Below, in pieces: positions 10,728-21,407 of a stretch of 23,519 nt of DNA. The notes beneath the pieces were generated by a model. That model made no database searches, was not told the DNA's origin, and saw only the letters and a program-made list of their open reading frames with translations. Position numbers and translations under genes: made by a program. The stretch comes from Isohypsibius dastychi (lineage: Eukaryota > Tardigrada > Eutardigrada > Parachela > Isohypsibiidae): assembly GCA_034696485.1 (NCBI GenBank), contig JAQIWT010000317.1:1-23519 (forward strand), given 5' to 3'. Position 1 is the first letter of the stretch; each line of letters opens with the position of its first letter.

Positions 10728-11660
10728 CTACCCACGGGGCTTCAAGGTGCGGGCCGGCTCATTGTAGCTGTGATAAGGTGCATACATTGACTTTACAAAT
10801 CCTTCATTTGCGATGTCTGACATACAGTAAATGCGGGAGATACTGTGGTTGGTTGTAACGCGAATGCGGATCACTTTTTCCCACAAGGCTGGTTCAAGGC
10901 GATTGTCATTAAATGAGAGGAGTTTAGTAAATTGATCATGCACACCTGAGAAGTAGGTTCTAAGCGATTAATTTCCGCCTGCGGAACTGATCTGATTTGA
11001 ATTGACTCATTGATCAAGACGATGTTGATTCAGTCATCTCAAATGCCAGAACTTGCTGATTTGAGAAAGTGTCAGCTCATTACTACAAGGGCGTTAACCA
11101 AATTGCAGAAAACACCTTAAATTTTTCTACGACATTTTTTTCACATTGATGAAAATAGCTTCACAAAATAAGCTGCCTATTTCAATACCGGGAACTCATC
11201 ATGGCCGCACCTTCTCTGGTGATGACCGACAGTCTTATCTCCAGACCTCAGTTTATATACGCGAAACTGCATACTTTTCAAACGATTAGCTGTGATCCTT
11301 TGAATCGCCGTGACGCACTGTTCCAAATTCAATTTATTTTTAAAATAGTTTGTTCCTGACCTTTCAATTTAAAAATGACGTAATCAGAGGTGGTTTCATG
11401 ATGCGGGGTAACGAGCTTATGCCAATCAAAATACAGCTAGTTATTTGAAACGCACGTGATCCAGACAGAATGAAGCTGCTAACCATCGTTCTAGATAATT
11501 TCGATTTAAGTAATACGGGATAATAAGGCTGTGGTTCCTCAGCAAAGTTCGCTGACTGATCGTCGCCAAATTCTTGACCCGAAACAGACACTATGGTTGA
11601 GGCGAATAGGCAAACGCAGACTGTGACGGAAACGGCGAACAAACCGGCCAGGTTCTGCAT
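10728..11660 (-). CDS. Putative small secreted protein, unknown family
   Basis: I do not recognise this gene. Exon 1 (11660-11517) encodes a clear signal peptide (MQNLAGLFAVSVTVCVCLFA, then STIVSVSGQ) and an acidic stretch ending QPYYP. Exon 2 (11436-11361, LYFDWHKLVTPHHETTSDY then VIFKLK) and exon 3 (from 11289: ANRLKSMQFRVYKLRSGDK, then HHQRRCGHDEFP to 11189) join in phase through introns of 80 and 71 bases. A last exon (10945-10728) reads VHDQFTKLLSFNDN, WEKVIRIRVTTNHSISRIY and ends RTLKPRG with TAG. Its junction with exon 3 is unresolved: the best acceptor (TTCTCAG at 10946) is out of phase with the best donor (CCG/GTATTG), so an exon may be missing. The protein would be about 175 or more residues, secreted, with few Cys. 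A TATA box and a poly(A) signal flank the gene. Confidence 0.55.
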
Positions 11661-11739
11661 TTTGAGGAGGTTGATGTAAGGGATTAGTAACGTAGAGCGG
11701 AATATGGGATATGAGAAATGGGATTTGGAAGTGGAAGGG

Positions 11740-11747
11740 TATTTATA
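11740..11747 (-). promoter_or_regulatory. TATA box of the secreted-protein gene
   Basis: TATAAATA on the minus strand lies 80 bases upstream of the ATG at 11660. That leaves room for a start site near 11712 and a short leader of about 50 bases. It is the clearest core promoter in the window and suggests a regulated or highly expressed gene. Confidence 0.55.
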
Positions 11748-13133
11748 ATTTCACGGAGAGATTGCGAGGACACGATTGCGGTGTTTAGCTCTCGGCACAA
11801 GGAATTATATTTGAGGATGAATGCGGACTTACGGGAGTGGAATAGAATGAGCGAAACACAAGGAGGTGGAGCCTGTATTGAGTGGGGCTTTGTTTGGCGA
11901 GAGGGTGGAGGTGTGTTTTCAAGCTGTGGCTTCCGGGGTTGCTGTTTCCAAAATAAACGCTCGATTAGCGTGACAGTGGGTGATTTTAATTGAGGTGGAG
12001 GAAAAACGCGAGACGGTGTTGGGTTGTTGATTGCATTGACCGAGACGAAGAATGGAAAGGTCGCCAGTTTTTTCCCGCGGAATTCACGTGTCACATTTGA
12101 CGATCATCTGACGCGTGAAATCGAATTGTTCAGTCCACATAAACCAGGCTATCAAAAGTAATGAAGTGGAAGAAGACATGTTATTTTAAGGTTTGTTTGG
12201 AAATGTGTGGCGGAGAACGGTAATGAGCTTTTTTGCGAACGGGATTTTTCCGGACTGAATAAAGCTGCTTTTGTTCAAGGATTAGGATCAGTTATAATCC
12301 TCGAGCTTTCGTAGGAAATATGGAGAGGCCACTTTGATCACTTTTCTGAAAAATCTCTGAATACTATGGGAATTCTTTTGTTCTCCATCTGAAAAGAGGG
12401 ACGCGGCGCATTCCCGAACAAAGGCATCACGAAAACAGCTTTGATCACAGAGAAACACCTCTTCGACAAAACACATCCGAAAGCGTTGAATTAAAGCACC
12501 GGCATCCAATCAATTCACCGCAACCTACTTCGTGTCCGCTGTGGATGATTGAAACAATTACATTTTTTATGATGGCAGAATATTTAGATTTGTTGTCTAA
12601 CCAAAGAAGTTTTTCATTTTTTGCTTTACGGAAACAAACCCGCTTTTTCACTTGACAGTTCACGTTGTTATTCTATTAATCCATTTGTTATTAATCAGAA
12701 GTGGCTGAAGTGTATTACTCCGCGTTGACGGATTAAACAGTCAATATGATCGGAAATGCATGACATGGGGAATATTTTGCAAGGTGTAATACGCCGTGAC
12801 CTAAATTGTCGTTCTTTCTATGGACTCTTCCTATGGCACTCATTGAAAGTTCAAACTCTGCTATCCAGACTATTTAATCCACTCGTGCATACCGCTTCAC
12901 TCCGATGAGCTCTCTAGGGCAAGATAGTGTTTGTCTCCGGAAATCAAGTTGCGTCGAAAAGGAAGGGTGCGCCGGACAAATATTTGTCGAAGACCAATCG
13001 CTATCTAGTTATCAATCTGTCTAATTATCTGTGAAACACCCTCAGAATGACGTTGTGATTTCCAGTTGACCAAAAACCAAAAAACTTAATGGCATCTTAA
13101 GATTTTTAGCGCGATGAATGACGTATGCCAACT
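11748..13133. other. Gene-poor stretch; no confident gene
   Basis: A minus-strand frame of 136 codons at 11684-12094 overlaps the promoter of the secreted-protein gene and is Pro-rich low-complexity, so I do not call it. A minus-strand frame at 12288-12509 (MCFVEEVFLCDQSCFRDAF in part) could be a terminal exon but has no recognised partner. From 12664 to 13133 I see nothing. Confidence 0.35.
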
Positions 13134-14840
13134 GATCCCAGACTTGTGAGACGCCAGAGCCGTAGGGAGCATGATGTGACAATTGTGGCGAAAACTCATT
13201 TCTGCAACGGACTCAGATATCTTTCTGGTGCCGGCCAGATACGTAATAATCACTCCAGGAATAAAACATAGCTAGTTGGTGCCCTGTGTTGGAAATCAAG
13301 TGACAAGATCTAGTTACCTAGTTGAAAGGTCAGCAACACTTCCTGCTTTCCAGGAAGGAACTACACACTTCGGTATTCTGAGTCGACTAACCGGGAAGTG
13401 ATAATTTCCACCAAAAACATATCGACTAGAAAACGACTGATGAAGTGGAAGAAATCATAAAACAATCATTTTTTGATTGTTGTTTAATACGCGTGTCTCT
13501 CATAGTGACTTTTGTCCATTACGATTGTCCAGTAAGATCGCCTAGTTTTGATTAGTTTTGATTGAGTCATGATAATTCAAGAAGAAATATCCTCCGAATT
13601 ACCACTACGTTGGGAGTGGAAACTAGGTAAATCGTGGCTAGACGTCACTGCCTCACAGCAGCGTTGATATGACGTTTTTCTAGGTTTGAAAGGCTTCCAG
13701 AATCGCTCGAGCAAAAAATTTTCACACAGAACATACCCCAATGTTGGCAGTAGTGTACGCTTAGCTTACTGGACCCATCGCACTGGGAAAGTGGACATGC
13801 GACACGAAGCGATCAAGAACGTACGTCATTCAAGTCAGAATTTGGGTTTTGGTGGACAGATTTTGGTGGCTTATTTAACCTTACCGGTAGTTAACTCGCC
13901 TGCAACCCAAACAGGGTCCATCGCAAGAAGAGAAACGTCAACATGACCAAAACGCGAAGTTGAATAATGAGAACTAAATAATTGGTTCTCTGCAAAGAAA
14001 ACCAGCTTCGTATGCAGTTAAGACAAAACGGTTCGGATGTGCCCTTGCGTTTCAGGATTGCTGGGTCTATCGGCTTTTCACCAGCAAAACCCTATTTCGC
14101 GTTTTCTTACAGAACCCAATTCAGATGGAGAGGCATGTTCAGTCTGCCTAGCAAGGTTGTTGGCAGGCTAGCTCAAATTGATTGGCGTTAAACCACTCTA
14201 TTCCGAACTGGATTAGAAAGAAAAGTTGCCGATGCAACACCAAAACATTGCATCATGTGCTGCTTCCAGTCGGAAATTAACAAGGTCTATTTAAAGAACC
14301 GAGGTGAATGTGGCAATTGAAAACATCCGGTAGGAACTGTGCTCGCATCGATCAGGAAATCATGGCCTGATCGATTTGTTCCGAAATTGACTCACTTAGT
14401 CCACTAGTCCTAGTTGTTCCACTTTTGTAGCTGAACCAGAAATCAACGAAATGCACGAACATCGGTCGATAAAAAGATATAGGAGGTGATTCCCGGTGGT
14501 TTAGCTGGTGACCTATTGAGTTTACCCTGATACATATTCGATTTTGATCACATGGATCAACAGGGTGAACCGGAAGTCCCTGATTTCATCCAAAATAGTT
14601 CGCCTTCGGCCGAGCCCAACTTCCATTGCGAAAATCGCTGCTTTCACCTCGGAAGGTAGCTTTGTTGAATTTAATGATCGCTTCCAACGCCTTTACACCA
14701 GTTTGCATTGGTCGAATTTTAATGAGATTTGTGAAACTCTATTGGAAACAGCGCCAAATGCTGCATGATCATCGCACACGTGATCTTGCACACCACAGTG
14801 GTTTTGAATGGCGCAAGGGTGTATTTAGGGGATGGGCCGT
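13134..14840 (+). repeat. 1.7 kb duplicated segment, copy 1
   Basis: From GATCC(C/T)AGACTTGTGAGACGCC to GGATGGGC the sequence matches 19689-21407 along its whole length in the same orientation, with scattered substitutions and small indels. No terminal inverted repeats, long terminal repeats or target-site duplication are visible. Both copies keep two hairpins: CTTCCTG/CAGGAAG (13339-13357 here) and ATCGATCAGG/CCTGATCGAT (14347-14375). A plus-strand frame at 13686-13946 (KVDMRHEAIKNVRHSSQNLG) is open in both copies across this part, with an in-frame indel. It may be an unclassified transposon or a segmental duplication of a decayed gene. Confidence 0.85.
14552..14840 (+). pseudogene. Frameshifted remnant of an unidentified reading frame (copy 1)
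   Basis: ATG at 14552 opens MDQQGEPEVPDFI, identical to copy 2. An 8-base deletion relative to copy 2 then shifts the frame, and the matching residues (VRLRPSPTSIAKIAA, SEGSFVEFND, YTSLHWSNFNEICETLLE) continue in another frame to a stop near 14768. The family is unknown to me. Confidence 0.5.
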
Positions 14841-15223
14841 CAGGTTGGCCCCTTACTCTACCATGCACCCCCTACGGCCGCTGTTACGAGAAAAATGGTG
14901 GCGATGGAAAAAAGCGGGGAAATTCGCCACAAAGGAATTGCTTGACTAGCTGGGCAAATCAGTGGTTGTGTGGTTCTCCCAAGCTCAAGAAAGACTGTGT
15001 TGCTCTGTCGGAGCAAAACTGTTTTCATTGGTGTCTCTACAAATCTTGCGGTAATCCGATTTTTTCGGAAATCTACCGTTTTATTTGCTCTATAAAACGA
15101 ATGCCAATGCAGGACTGGATGCCAATGCAGTGACATCAGCATCTTCAGCTGCAAAACCCACCGGATCGTCTGTGGCAGGCCCAAAACTGAATTTTAAAAA
15201 TACAACAAGAGAGGAGCGACGGG
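14841..15223 (+). other. 5' flank of the Kelch gene
   Basis: No gene is seen. The stretch contains a short direct repeat, ATGCCAATGCAG, twice between 15100 and 15131. No clear TATA box is present near the Kelch start. Confidence 0.35.
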
Positions 15224-18200
15224 ATGGCCCAGAATTCCACCATTGGTGAGGATTATTCGGGGTCGAGTCAAAAGAGGAAGCGCTCGGATGACATCCAAGA
15301 GGTAAGAATCCATCCTGATTTGAAGTAAAACAACAGTTGGCGTGTTTATGTTGGCGATCGGGCTTATAAACAATGGCTGTTTGTGTGAGCATTAAGTAAA
15401 CCAGACATTGCAGTGCTGGAGTTCAGTTCACAAACATGTGAAACCATTTCAGCAGTGTGCCTGATGTTGACTTCTCGTAGAATGAAGTACGTCTCCGCCA
15501 AAAAGTTCAAGCCTCTGCGCCCTATCGAATGACTGAGTAAACAGGCAGAAGTGGATTGAACTATTTGGCGGAGACGTACTGTAGTCAAAAATGAGTGAAC
15601 ATGAATAACCAAAGAATATGACGGAATTCTCCCTCTGTAAAAATATCTATCTTAACTTCCTTTGCCCATGAATCTGGTCATTTCTGGCGATTTTGTAAGT
15701 CAAATAATACAATTTCCAGCAACAATGCCCTGACTCTTTGCAGGCCCGGGTGCAGCTGGGTGACGGGTCCATTCCAAAAAGATGTGCGTTGGACAAACGT
15801 CCACAAACCGACCAGACTGCAGGACTGAACGATCTACTGCAGGAAGCCCTTGAAGAGAAAGAAAAGCTGGAATATTTACTCGAAGAGCAGAATAGGTAGG
15901 TGGGCCTGGCTCTACTAAGTGGAGATACGTTGTGACTGGGTGCTCATATTTGAAGTGTGTCATGAATTTGCCGAAGTACCTTCACCAAGCCTGGGTTGTA
16001 TTCTTTGTTCTAGGAAGGTGAAAGAGTTGCAGCAGAAACTTGAGAACTCTGAAAGCGTAGTCATTAATTCCGATACCGCTGGGTCAGATACCATGGAAGA
16101 TGTAGATTCCACTGAAGTGCTATTGGAAGGTCCTTTCCAGTTTGATGAGCTTTCGTTCATGACGAATGATGATCAGTTGGTCAGCACCAATAATTCCGTC
16201 AGTCTCATTAAGCAAATGTCGGAATTTCGAAAGTGTGGATTATTCTGTGATGTGGAGGTTACCGGCAGGGGAAGTATTTCTGGATTATCTTGCCATTCAG
16301 TGGTTTTATGCGCGCTCAGCTCAGTCATCAAAACCAGATTCTGTTCAAGCCTGCACTCTGGGTCCAGTCTCCACTTCAAAAATATCCCGCACAACACTTT
16401 GGTTCGGTAAGTGTCATTCTATCGAGTTCACAAAAAATGGATTTGAAAACGACACATCTTCTTGCAGAATAGTTGATTTCGCCTATAACGGCGAAATTGA
16501 ACTGAACGAGCAGAATGTCTTATCAGTATACACCGCCGCTGATTTTCTGGACATTGAATTTCTGATCGATCTGGCTTTGGAATTCCTCTCAAACAAAGCC
16601 GAAAAATTCGACGGTGTGAGCTGCTACAAACTTTTGAGTTTTGTCGATCAACACAGAAAGCTGCAACCGTTGATCGCGATCTATAAACGAAGAGTGATTG
16701 AATGTGCGGGCGATGTTTTTGGATCAATCGAGTGTCTGAATGACCTCTCCTTCAGTATGGTGAGTTCTTCTTGCTTCATTTCTTGCCCGGTACTGATCAG
16801 GCGGTGTATGAAGATGGTGGAGGTACTCGAGTGCGATTACGCCAACTGTGGCCCTGAAATTGACGTACTTCGCGCGCTTGACCGGTGGATCGCCTTGGAT
16901 CCCAAACGGGAGCAACATGTTCATGAGCTCCTTTCAAGGATCCAATGGGACCAGATCGAGGCATGCCAGATACTTCAGCTGAGCGAAACTGTGAAAGCAT
17001 GCGGAAATGCACTCAAATCTGCAAGTGAAACGCGTGAAACGGATCAACTCACTGATTTGGATTGTCCGAAAATTGGATCAAGAAGCTCGGGTAGGTTGTG
17101 GAATACATTTGGAATGATAGATGCAGACTTTTGTTCAAGGTTTGAGTGGTGGGTTTCTTATATCACCCAAAGGGCTCCAACCACTTCTTTTGGATATGGA
17201 GACCAGGAAAATGAAACTTCTGCCGGAATTGCCCTATGGAGGGTACTATTCGGTGTCGAGTGTGATTGAGAGTGATGACGGCTTCTTTTATGCAGTCATG
17301 CGGAACAGCCACGATGACGTTTATGTATACTTTAGGCTGAATCTCGGCAGATTCTGCTGGGACCGTATTTTCTGCAGCGCCGGGACTATCTTCATTTCAG
17401 GTATGAATGACTGGCCAAGGCGCGGTTGTCTGCAAATATCGCTTGAGCATTAGCCTGCAAAACCACTTTCATTTTGATGAACAGCAACAATTTGGGTGTA
17501 GTATCTAGAAGTTCAATGCTTCTTTGGTATTTGGGGAGGCAAGGTTTAACTACTATTCACCCTTGGCTTAGCGCAGGACTGCGCCAAATTGAGAGAAGAT
17601 TTAGGGCCAGAAATATTAAGAGAAAACAACGTTTTGCAGACACATTCTGGTTTTCGTTTTGATAACTATGAAGTCAAGTGCATTTGTTGAAAGTACTGTA
17701 CTGCCGCCATCAGACCGTGCTGAAATATCACTGGGGTGGGGAATTTCACCCGTGTACGGGTTAGGTGGTAGCCTACCCAGCTGAGTGTTCTTCTACTGCT
17801 GACGCAATATTTCTGCACGGTCTTGTCGCGGCAGTACAGAAGTTACTGTGTGTCTTTTCGCAAAGGTTTTCCGAAAAATGGCAAACTTTGGTGTCCACCC
17901 TTTTTCTTCCATCCGCTTCGAAAACGTCCGCTGGCAAATCGTAATCTCTTTGAAGCTTGAAGCGTTGGGATTCCGGCAGGCGATATCAGCCAATAAAATT
18001 GTTCGGTTTCTGTGCGGTCGAATCGTTTTTTATTAGAGTTCTGTGCAGCGCGAAATTATTCTGGCTTCACCACTATGGCAGTTCTTTTTCTGCCTGTGAG
18101 TGCATTTTGATGTTTCAGGGGCTGTGCTTAATGGCATGCTTTGTCTGGTGTTCGCAAAATGGGGGATGGTACATATCAAGTGCCTTAACATGTCAACCAG

Positions 18201-19055
18201 AAAAGATGAATTCTTCGGATCACTTCCACTCCGCGATTTTCACAGTGCGGCAGTCAGTATATCTTCAAGTTCAATTTCGATCCTCCATACAGATGGGAAG
18301 CTGTCACGAATCAGCCCAAAGGATGACAGCATCCATGAAATTATGACTGATTTGCCACCCTTACAAAACACCGAGCCCTACCCTCGACATGCCATAGACG
18401 AAGAATATGGCCGTCTGCATACAAACGGATCGGATCTTGCTGTTGTAAGAGGTGCAGTATGCTCCCGTGATGAAAACGTTACATCAAGTTGTCACTGACT
18501 GAATGGGTGGTTTTTTTACGCGCCTATGATTGGTCATGGCCAGTTCTTGTACTCAGTCATACCCATAGGCACGAATTTCGTATTTTCTCTCCTATGTAGA
18601 AAACTTCGTTTCTTATGCTAGCCGGCCCTGATTACCCATATAGTGATAGCCGTAGAGCACATTTGTTCTTCTTCAGCTGGTTCATTCCTTATCTCCTTGC
18701 AGTCAACCGTATGGGATACTGTCTATGTCTGAAGACTGGGCGAGTTATACGGTCGTTCAAGCACGAGGGTTTCCACAATTTGTATTTGCTGCACGATTCA
18801 GTACTGTACACCAAGGACGGTCGAGACAAGGACTTGAAGGAAACAAAAACGCTCACGGTTTACCGAGACGGTCTGGATGGTGCCGGTTGGAATGAGATGG
18901 GAAGCTTTTCTTGGCTCGAACAAAGTCCGTCTGTTCTGCCTTGTCATTTTGCGAGAGGTAAATCACCTTTATTAAATTTACCAAGACAAGGTACACCATC
19001 TTCAAAAATGTTTTTGTCTTAAGGAATTCCCGCGGTGCTGGCTGATTACAAATGA
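15224..19055 (+). CDS. BTB-BACK-Kelch protein with N-terminal coiled coil
   Basis: BTB-BACK-Kelch proteins usually act as substrate adaptors for Cullin-3 ubiquitin ligases. Ten exons (15224-15301, 15744-15895, 16014-16406, 16468-16759, 16814-17090, 17140-17400, 18119-18444, 18600-18642, 18703-18957, 19024-19055) join in phase to 702 residues. The N-terminus holds a basic KRKR, a possible nuclear signal. A coiled coil follows (LLQEALEEKEKLEYLLEEQ, then KVKELQQKLENSE). The BTB domain (CGLFCDVEVTG, CHSVVLCALSSVIKTRF, DFAYNGEIELNEQNV) leads into BACK (VLECDYANCGPEIDVLRALD, then HELLSRIQWDQIE). The C-terminal half is a divergent propeller (GGFLISPKG, GGYYSVSSVIESDDGFFYAV, GRVIRSFKHEG) that mostly lacks the double-Gly signature. 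The last 11-codon exon is the least certain. The BTB sits about 150 residues from the N-terminus, later than usual. I cannot assign an ortholog. Confidence 0.8.
15486..15580. mobile_element. 95-base hairpin element in Kelch intron 1
   Basis: The arms 15486-15510 and 15556-15580 are reverse complements at 24 of 25 positions (outer end AGTACGTCTCCGCCAAA), with partial pairing continuing inward. The element lies wholly within the 442-base first intron. It is a MITE-like palindrome. Confidence 0.75.
17401..18118 (+). other. Long Kelch intron (718 bases)
   Basis: GTATGAA opens it and TGATGTTTCAG closes it, phase 1 on both sides. Its length is well above the 49-155 bases of most introns in this gene. 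It hosts the hairpin element at 17696-17839, and no exon is recognised in it. Confidence 0.7.
17696..17839. mobile_element. 144-base inverted-repeat element in a Kelch intron
   Basis: The arms 17696-17728 and 17807-17839 are reverse complements at 29 of 33 positions (outer end CTGTACTGCCGC, inner GACCGTGC). AAGT occurs at both flanks (17691-17694 and 17840-17843) and could be a target duplication, offset by one base on the left. It is a MITE-like element. Confidence 0.7.
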
Positions 19056-19688
19056 TCAAAAAGCACTGGTTTTAGATTCCGTTCACTCTGTTAATTTCTG
19101 TTAAAATCGTGCTACTTTGGTCGACTTCGTGTGGCACGATTATTTATTTGCGACGAAGCCTGCGCTTGTCGAGCTGAGCAGCTCGCGGGATCGTCATTGT
19201 CTGGATTGAGAAGTTTTTTTATTTCAAGTTGCGTGCTTTTCAATGGGGTTTGTTTTGCGAATGATTTGTAACGCAACATTAAAATATGCTGGCTACGTAT
19301 TTGATTGACAAGGTTAGATTGACCGCATCACGATAATGGCGTGCCGTTCGCTTGAATATTTTGGCGGATAAAACACTCACGTCGGATTTGTCTCAGGCAG
19401 CACCAGAGAAGTCTATTTAATCGAAGTGTGAAGCCAAGACTAGACAAGTGAAAACGCTTATTTACAAAGAAAACACAGAATGATGCTGCGGTGAAGGGAG
19501 AACGGCACGTGCCCCTCGTTCTATGGGTACCGGGCCTCTCGGTGTCTTTTGTACATGAAAACAGGACATTTTTCATTCTTTTGTACTTAGCCTTCAGACG
19601 ATGCGAATCGTGTTAAATCGGGTTCAGTTGGTGCGTGATCCTAGCGGTTTATCAATTAATCGAAGTAGATCTGTCGCCGTACTGCTCA
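19056..19688. other. Intergenic stretch between the Kelch gene and repeat copy 2
   Basis: I see no gene. A small perfect palindrome CGAGCTG/CAGCTCG lies near 19168-19183. A minus-strand frame at 19328-19576 has no recognisable features. Confidence 0.35.
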
Positions 19689-21407
19689 GATCCTAGACTT
19701 GTGAGACGCCAGAGCCCCAGGGAGCATGATGCTGACAAATGTGGCGAAAACTCATTTCTTCACCGGACTCAGATATGTTTCATTTGAGTCTTGTGCCGGC
19801 CAGATATGTAAAAATCACTCGAGGAATGAAACAGAGTAAGTTGGTGCCCTGTGTGGAGAAATCAAGTGACGAGATCAAATTACCTAGGTGAAAGGTCAGC
19901 GACACTTCCTGCTTTCCAGGAAGGAACTCCACACTTCAGTATTCCAAGTGAACTTACCGGAAAATGATAACTTGTACAAAAAACATATCGACTAGAAAAT
20001 TACTGATGGAATACAAGAATTCTTAACACAACAATTTTTTGATTGTTGTTTACTATGCGTGTCTCGTCCTGTGACGAATGTCCCGTACGTAGCAGTCACA
20101 AAAAATGCTCCGTTTTTATTGAGTCATGATAATCTGAAAAGAACGATTCTCCGAATTACCATTGAGTTGGAGGTGGAAATTAGGTAAGTCGTAGCTGGAC
20201 GTCACTGCCTTCCATCAGCTTTGATATGACGTTGTCCAGATTTGAGAGACTTCCAACATCGCTCGAGCAGATATTCCCGCACAGTATACATCTCAGGGTC
20301 ACCAGCCTTGTACGCTTACTGGACATGCCGGACTGAGAAAGTGGACATGCGACACATAGCGATCGAGAACCTACGTCGTTCAAGTCAACATCTGGGCTTT
20401 GGTCAACAGTATTTGGTGGACCAGTTTAGCCCTATTCTAGTGGCCTGTAACACACCCAGGGTCCCTCGCAAGAAGAGAAAAGTCAATATGACCAAAGCGC
20501 GAAGTTGAAAAATGAGAACTAAAAACACTGGTTCGCTGCAAAGAAGACCAGCTCGGCACTCGTACTTAAGACAGAATGCTTCGGATGTGCCCTTTGAGTT
20601 ACTAGTTTTCTTAGCCTCTCGAATGTTCACCAGCAAAAACAAATTACGCGTTTTCTTACAGAACCCAGTTCAGATACAGAATCATATTCAGCCTAGCCAA
20701 CAAGGTTGGTGGCTCAAATTGATTGGCGCTGAACCACTCTATTCCGAAAATTCACGCGGACCGGATTTAGAACGAAAAGTTGCCGATGCATCACCAAAAC
20801 ATTGCATCATGTGCTTCCAGTCGGAAGTTAACAAGGTCTATTTGAAGAACCGAGGTGAATGTGGCAATTGAAAACATCCGATAGGAACTGTGCTCGCATC
20901 GATCAGGAAATCATGGCCTGATCGATTTGTTTCGAAATTGACTCACTTAGTGCACTACTAGTCCCAGTTGTTCCACTTCTGTAGCTGAACCAGAAATCAA
21001 CGAAATGCACAAACATCGCTCGATAAAAAAAAATAGGAGGTGGTTTCCGATGATTTAGCTGGTGACCTATTGAGTTTACCCTGATACATATTCGATTTGA
21101 TCACATGGATCAACAGGGTGAACCGGAAGTCCCTGATTTCATCCACGAGCCCAAAATAGTTCGCCTTCGACCGAGCCCAGCTTCCCTTGCGGAAATCGCT
21201 GCTGTCACCTCGGAAGGTAGCTTTGTTGAATTTAATGACTGCTTTCAGCGCTTTTACACCAGTCTAGTTTGCATTGGTTGAATTTTAACGAGATCTGTGA
21301 AATTCTATTGGAAAACAGCGCCAAAGGCGGCATAATCATCGCACACGTGATCCTGCACACCACAATGGTTTTGAATGGCGCAAGGGTGTACTTAAAGGAT
21401 GGGCAGT
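19689..21407 (+). repeat. 1.7 kb duplicated segment, copy 2
   Basis: This is the direct-orientation partner of 13134-14840, colinear throughout. It keeps the same hairpins at 19905-19923 and 20898-20926. It carries a plus-strand frame at about 20242-20508 (KVDMRHIAIENLRRSSQHLG, then KKRK), a second at 20512-20871, and a minus-strand frame at 20180-20383 with a CVAC...CILCGNIC pattern. None is intact in copy 1, except that the KVDMRH stretch is open in both. I could not assign a transposon class. Confidence 0.85.
21105..21281 (+). pseudogene. 58-codon remnant frame in repeat copy 2
   Basis: ATG at 21105 opens MDQQGEPEVPDFIHEPK and runs through VRLRPSPASLAEIAAVTS and EGSFVEFNDCFQRFYTSL to a TGA at 21279. 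A few bases, CTAG, are inserted relative to copy 1 just before the stop. If they are skipped, the shared residues FNEICE(T/I)LLE continue. Frame breaks sit at different places in the two copies, so both look like decayed derivatives of one longer coding sequence. The family is not recognised. Confidence 0.5.

Noticed and set aside
11684-12094. 136-codon minus-strand frame with Pro-rich stretches
   Set aside because: It covers the TATA box and leader of the secreted-protein gene, has low-complexity composition and no recognisable domain.
13459-13490. AT-rich AACAATCA/TGATTGTT palindrome in repeat copy 1
   Set aside because: It is present in weakened form in copy 2, is short and AT-rich, and could be chance; not listed as a separate element.
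16166-17269. 367-codon plus-strand frame in the Kelch gene
   Set aside because: It mixes two exon frames and introns; the spliced model restores BTB and BACK homology with correct phases.
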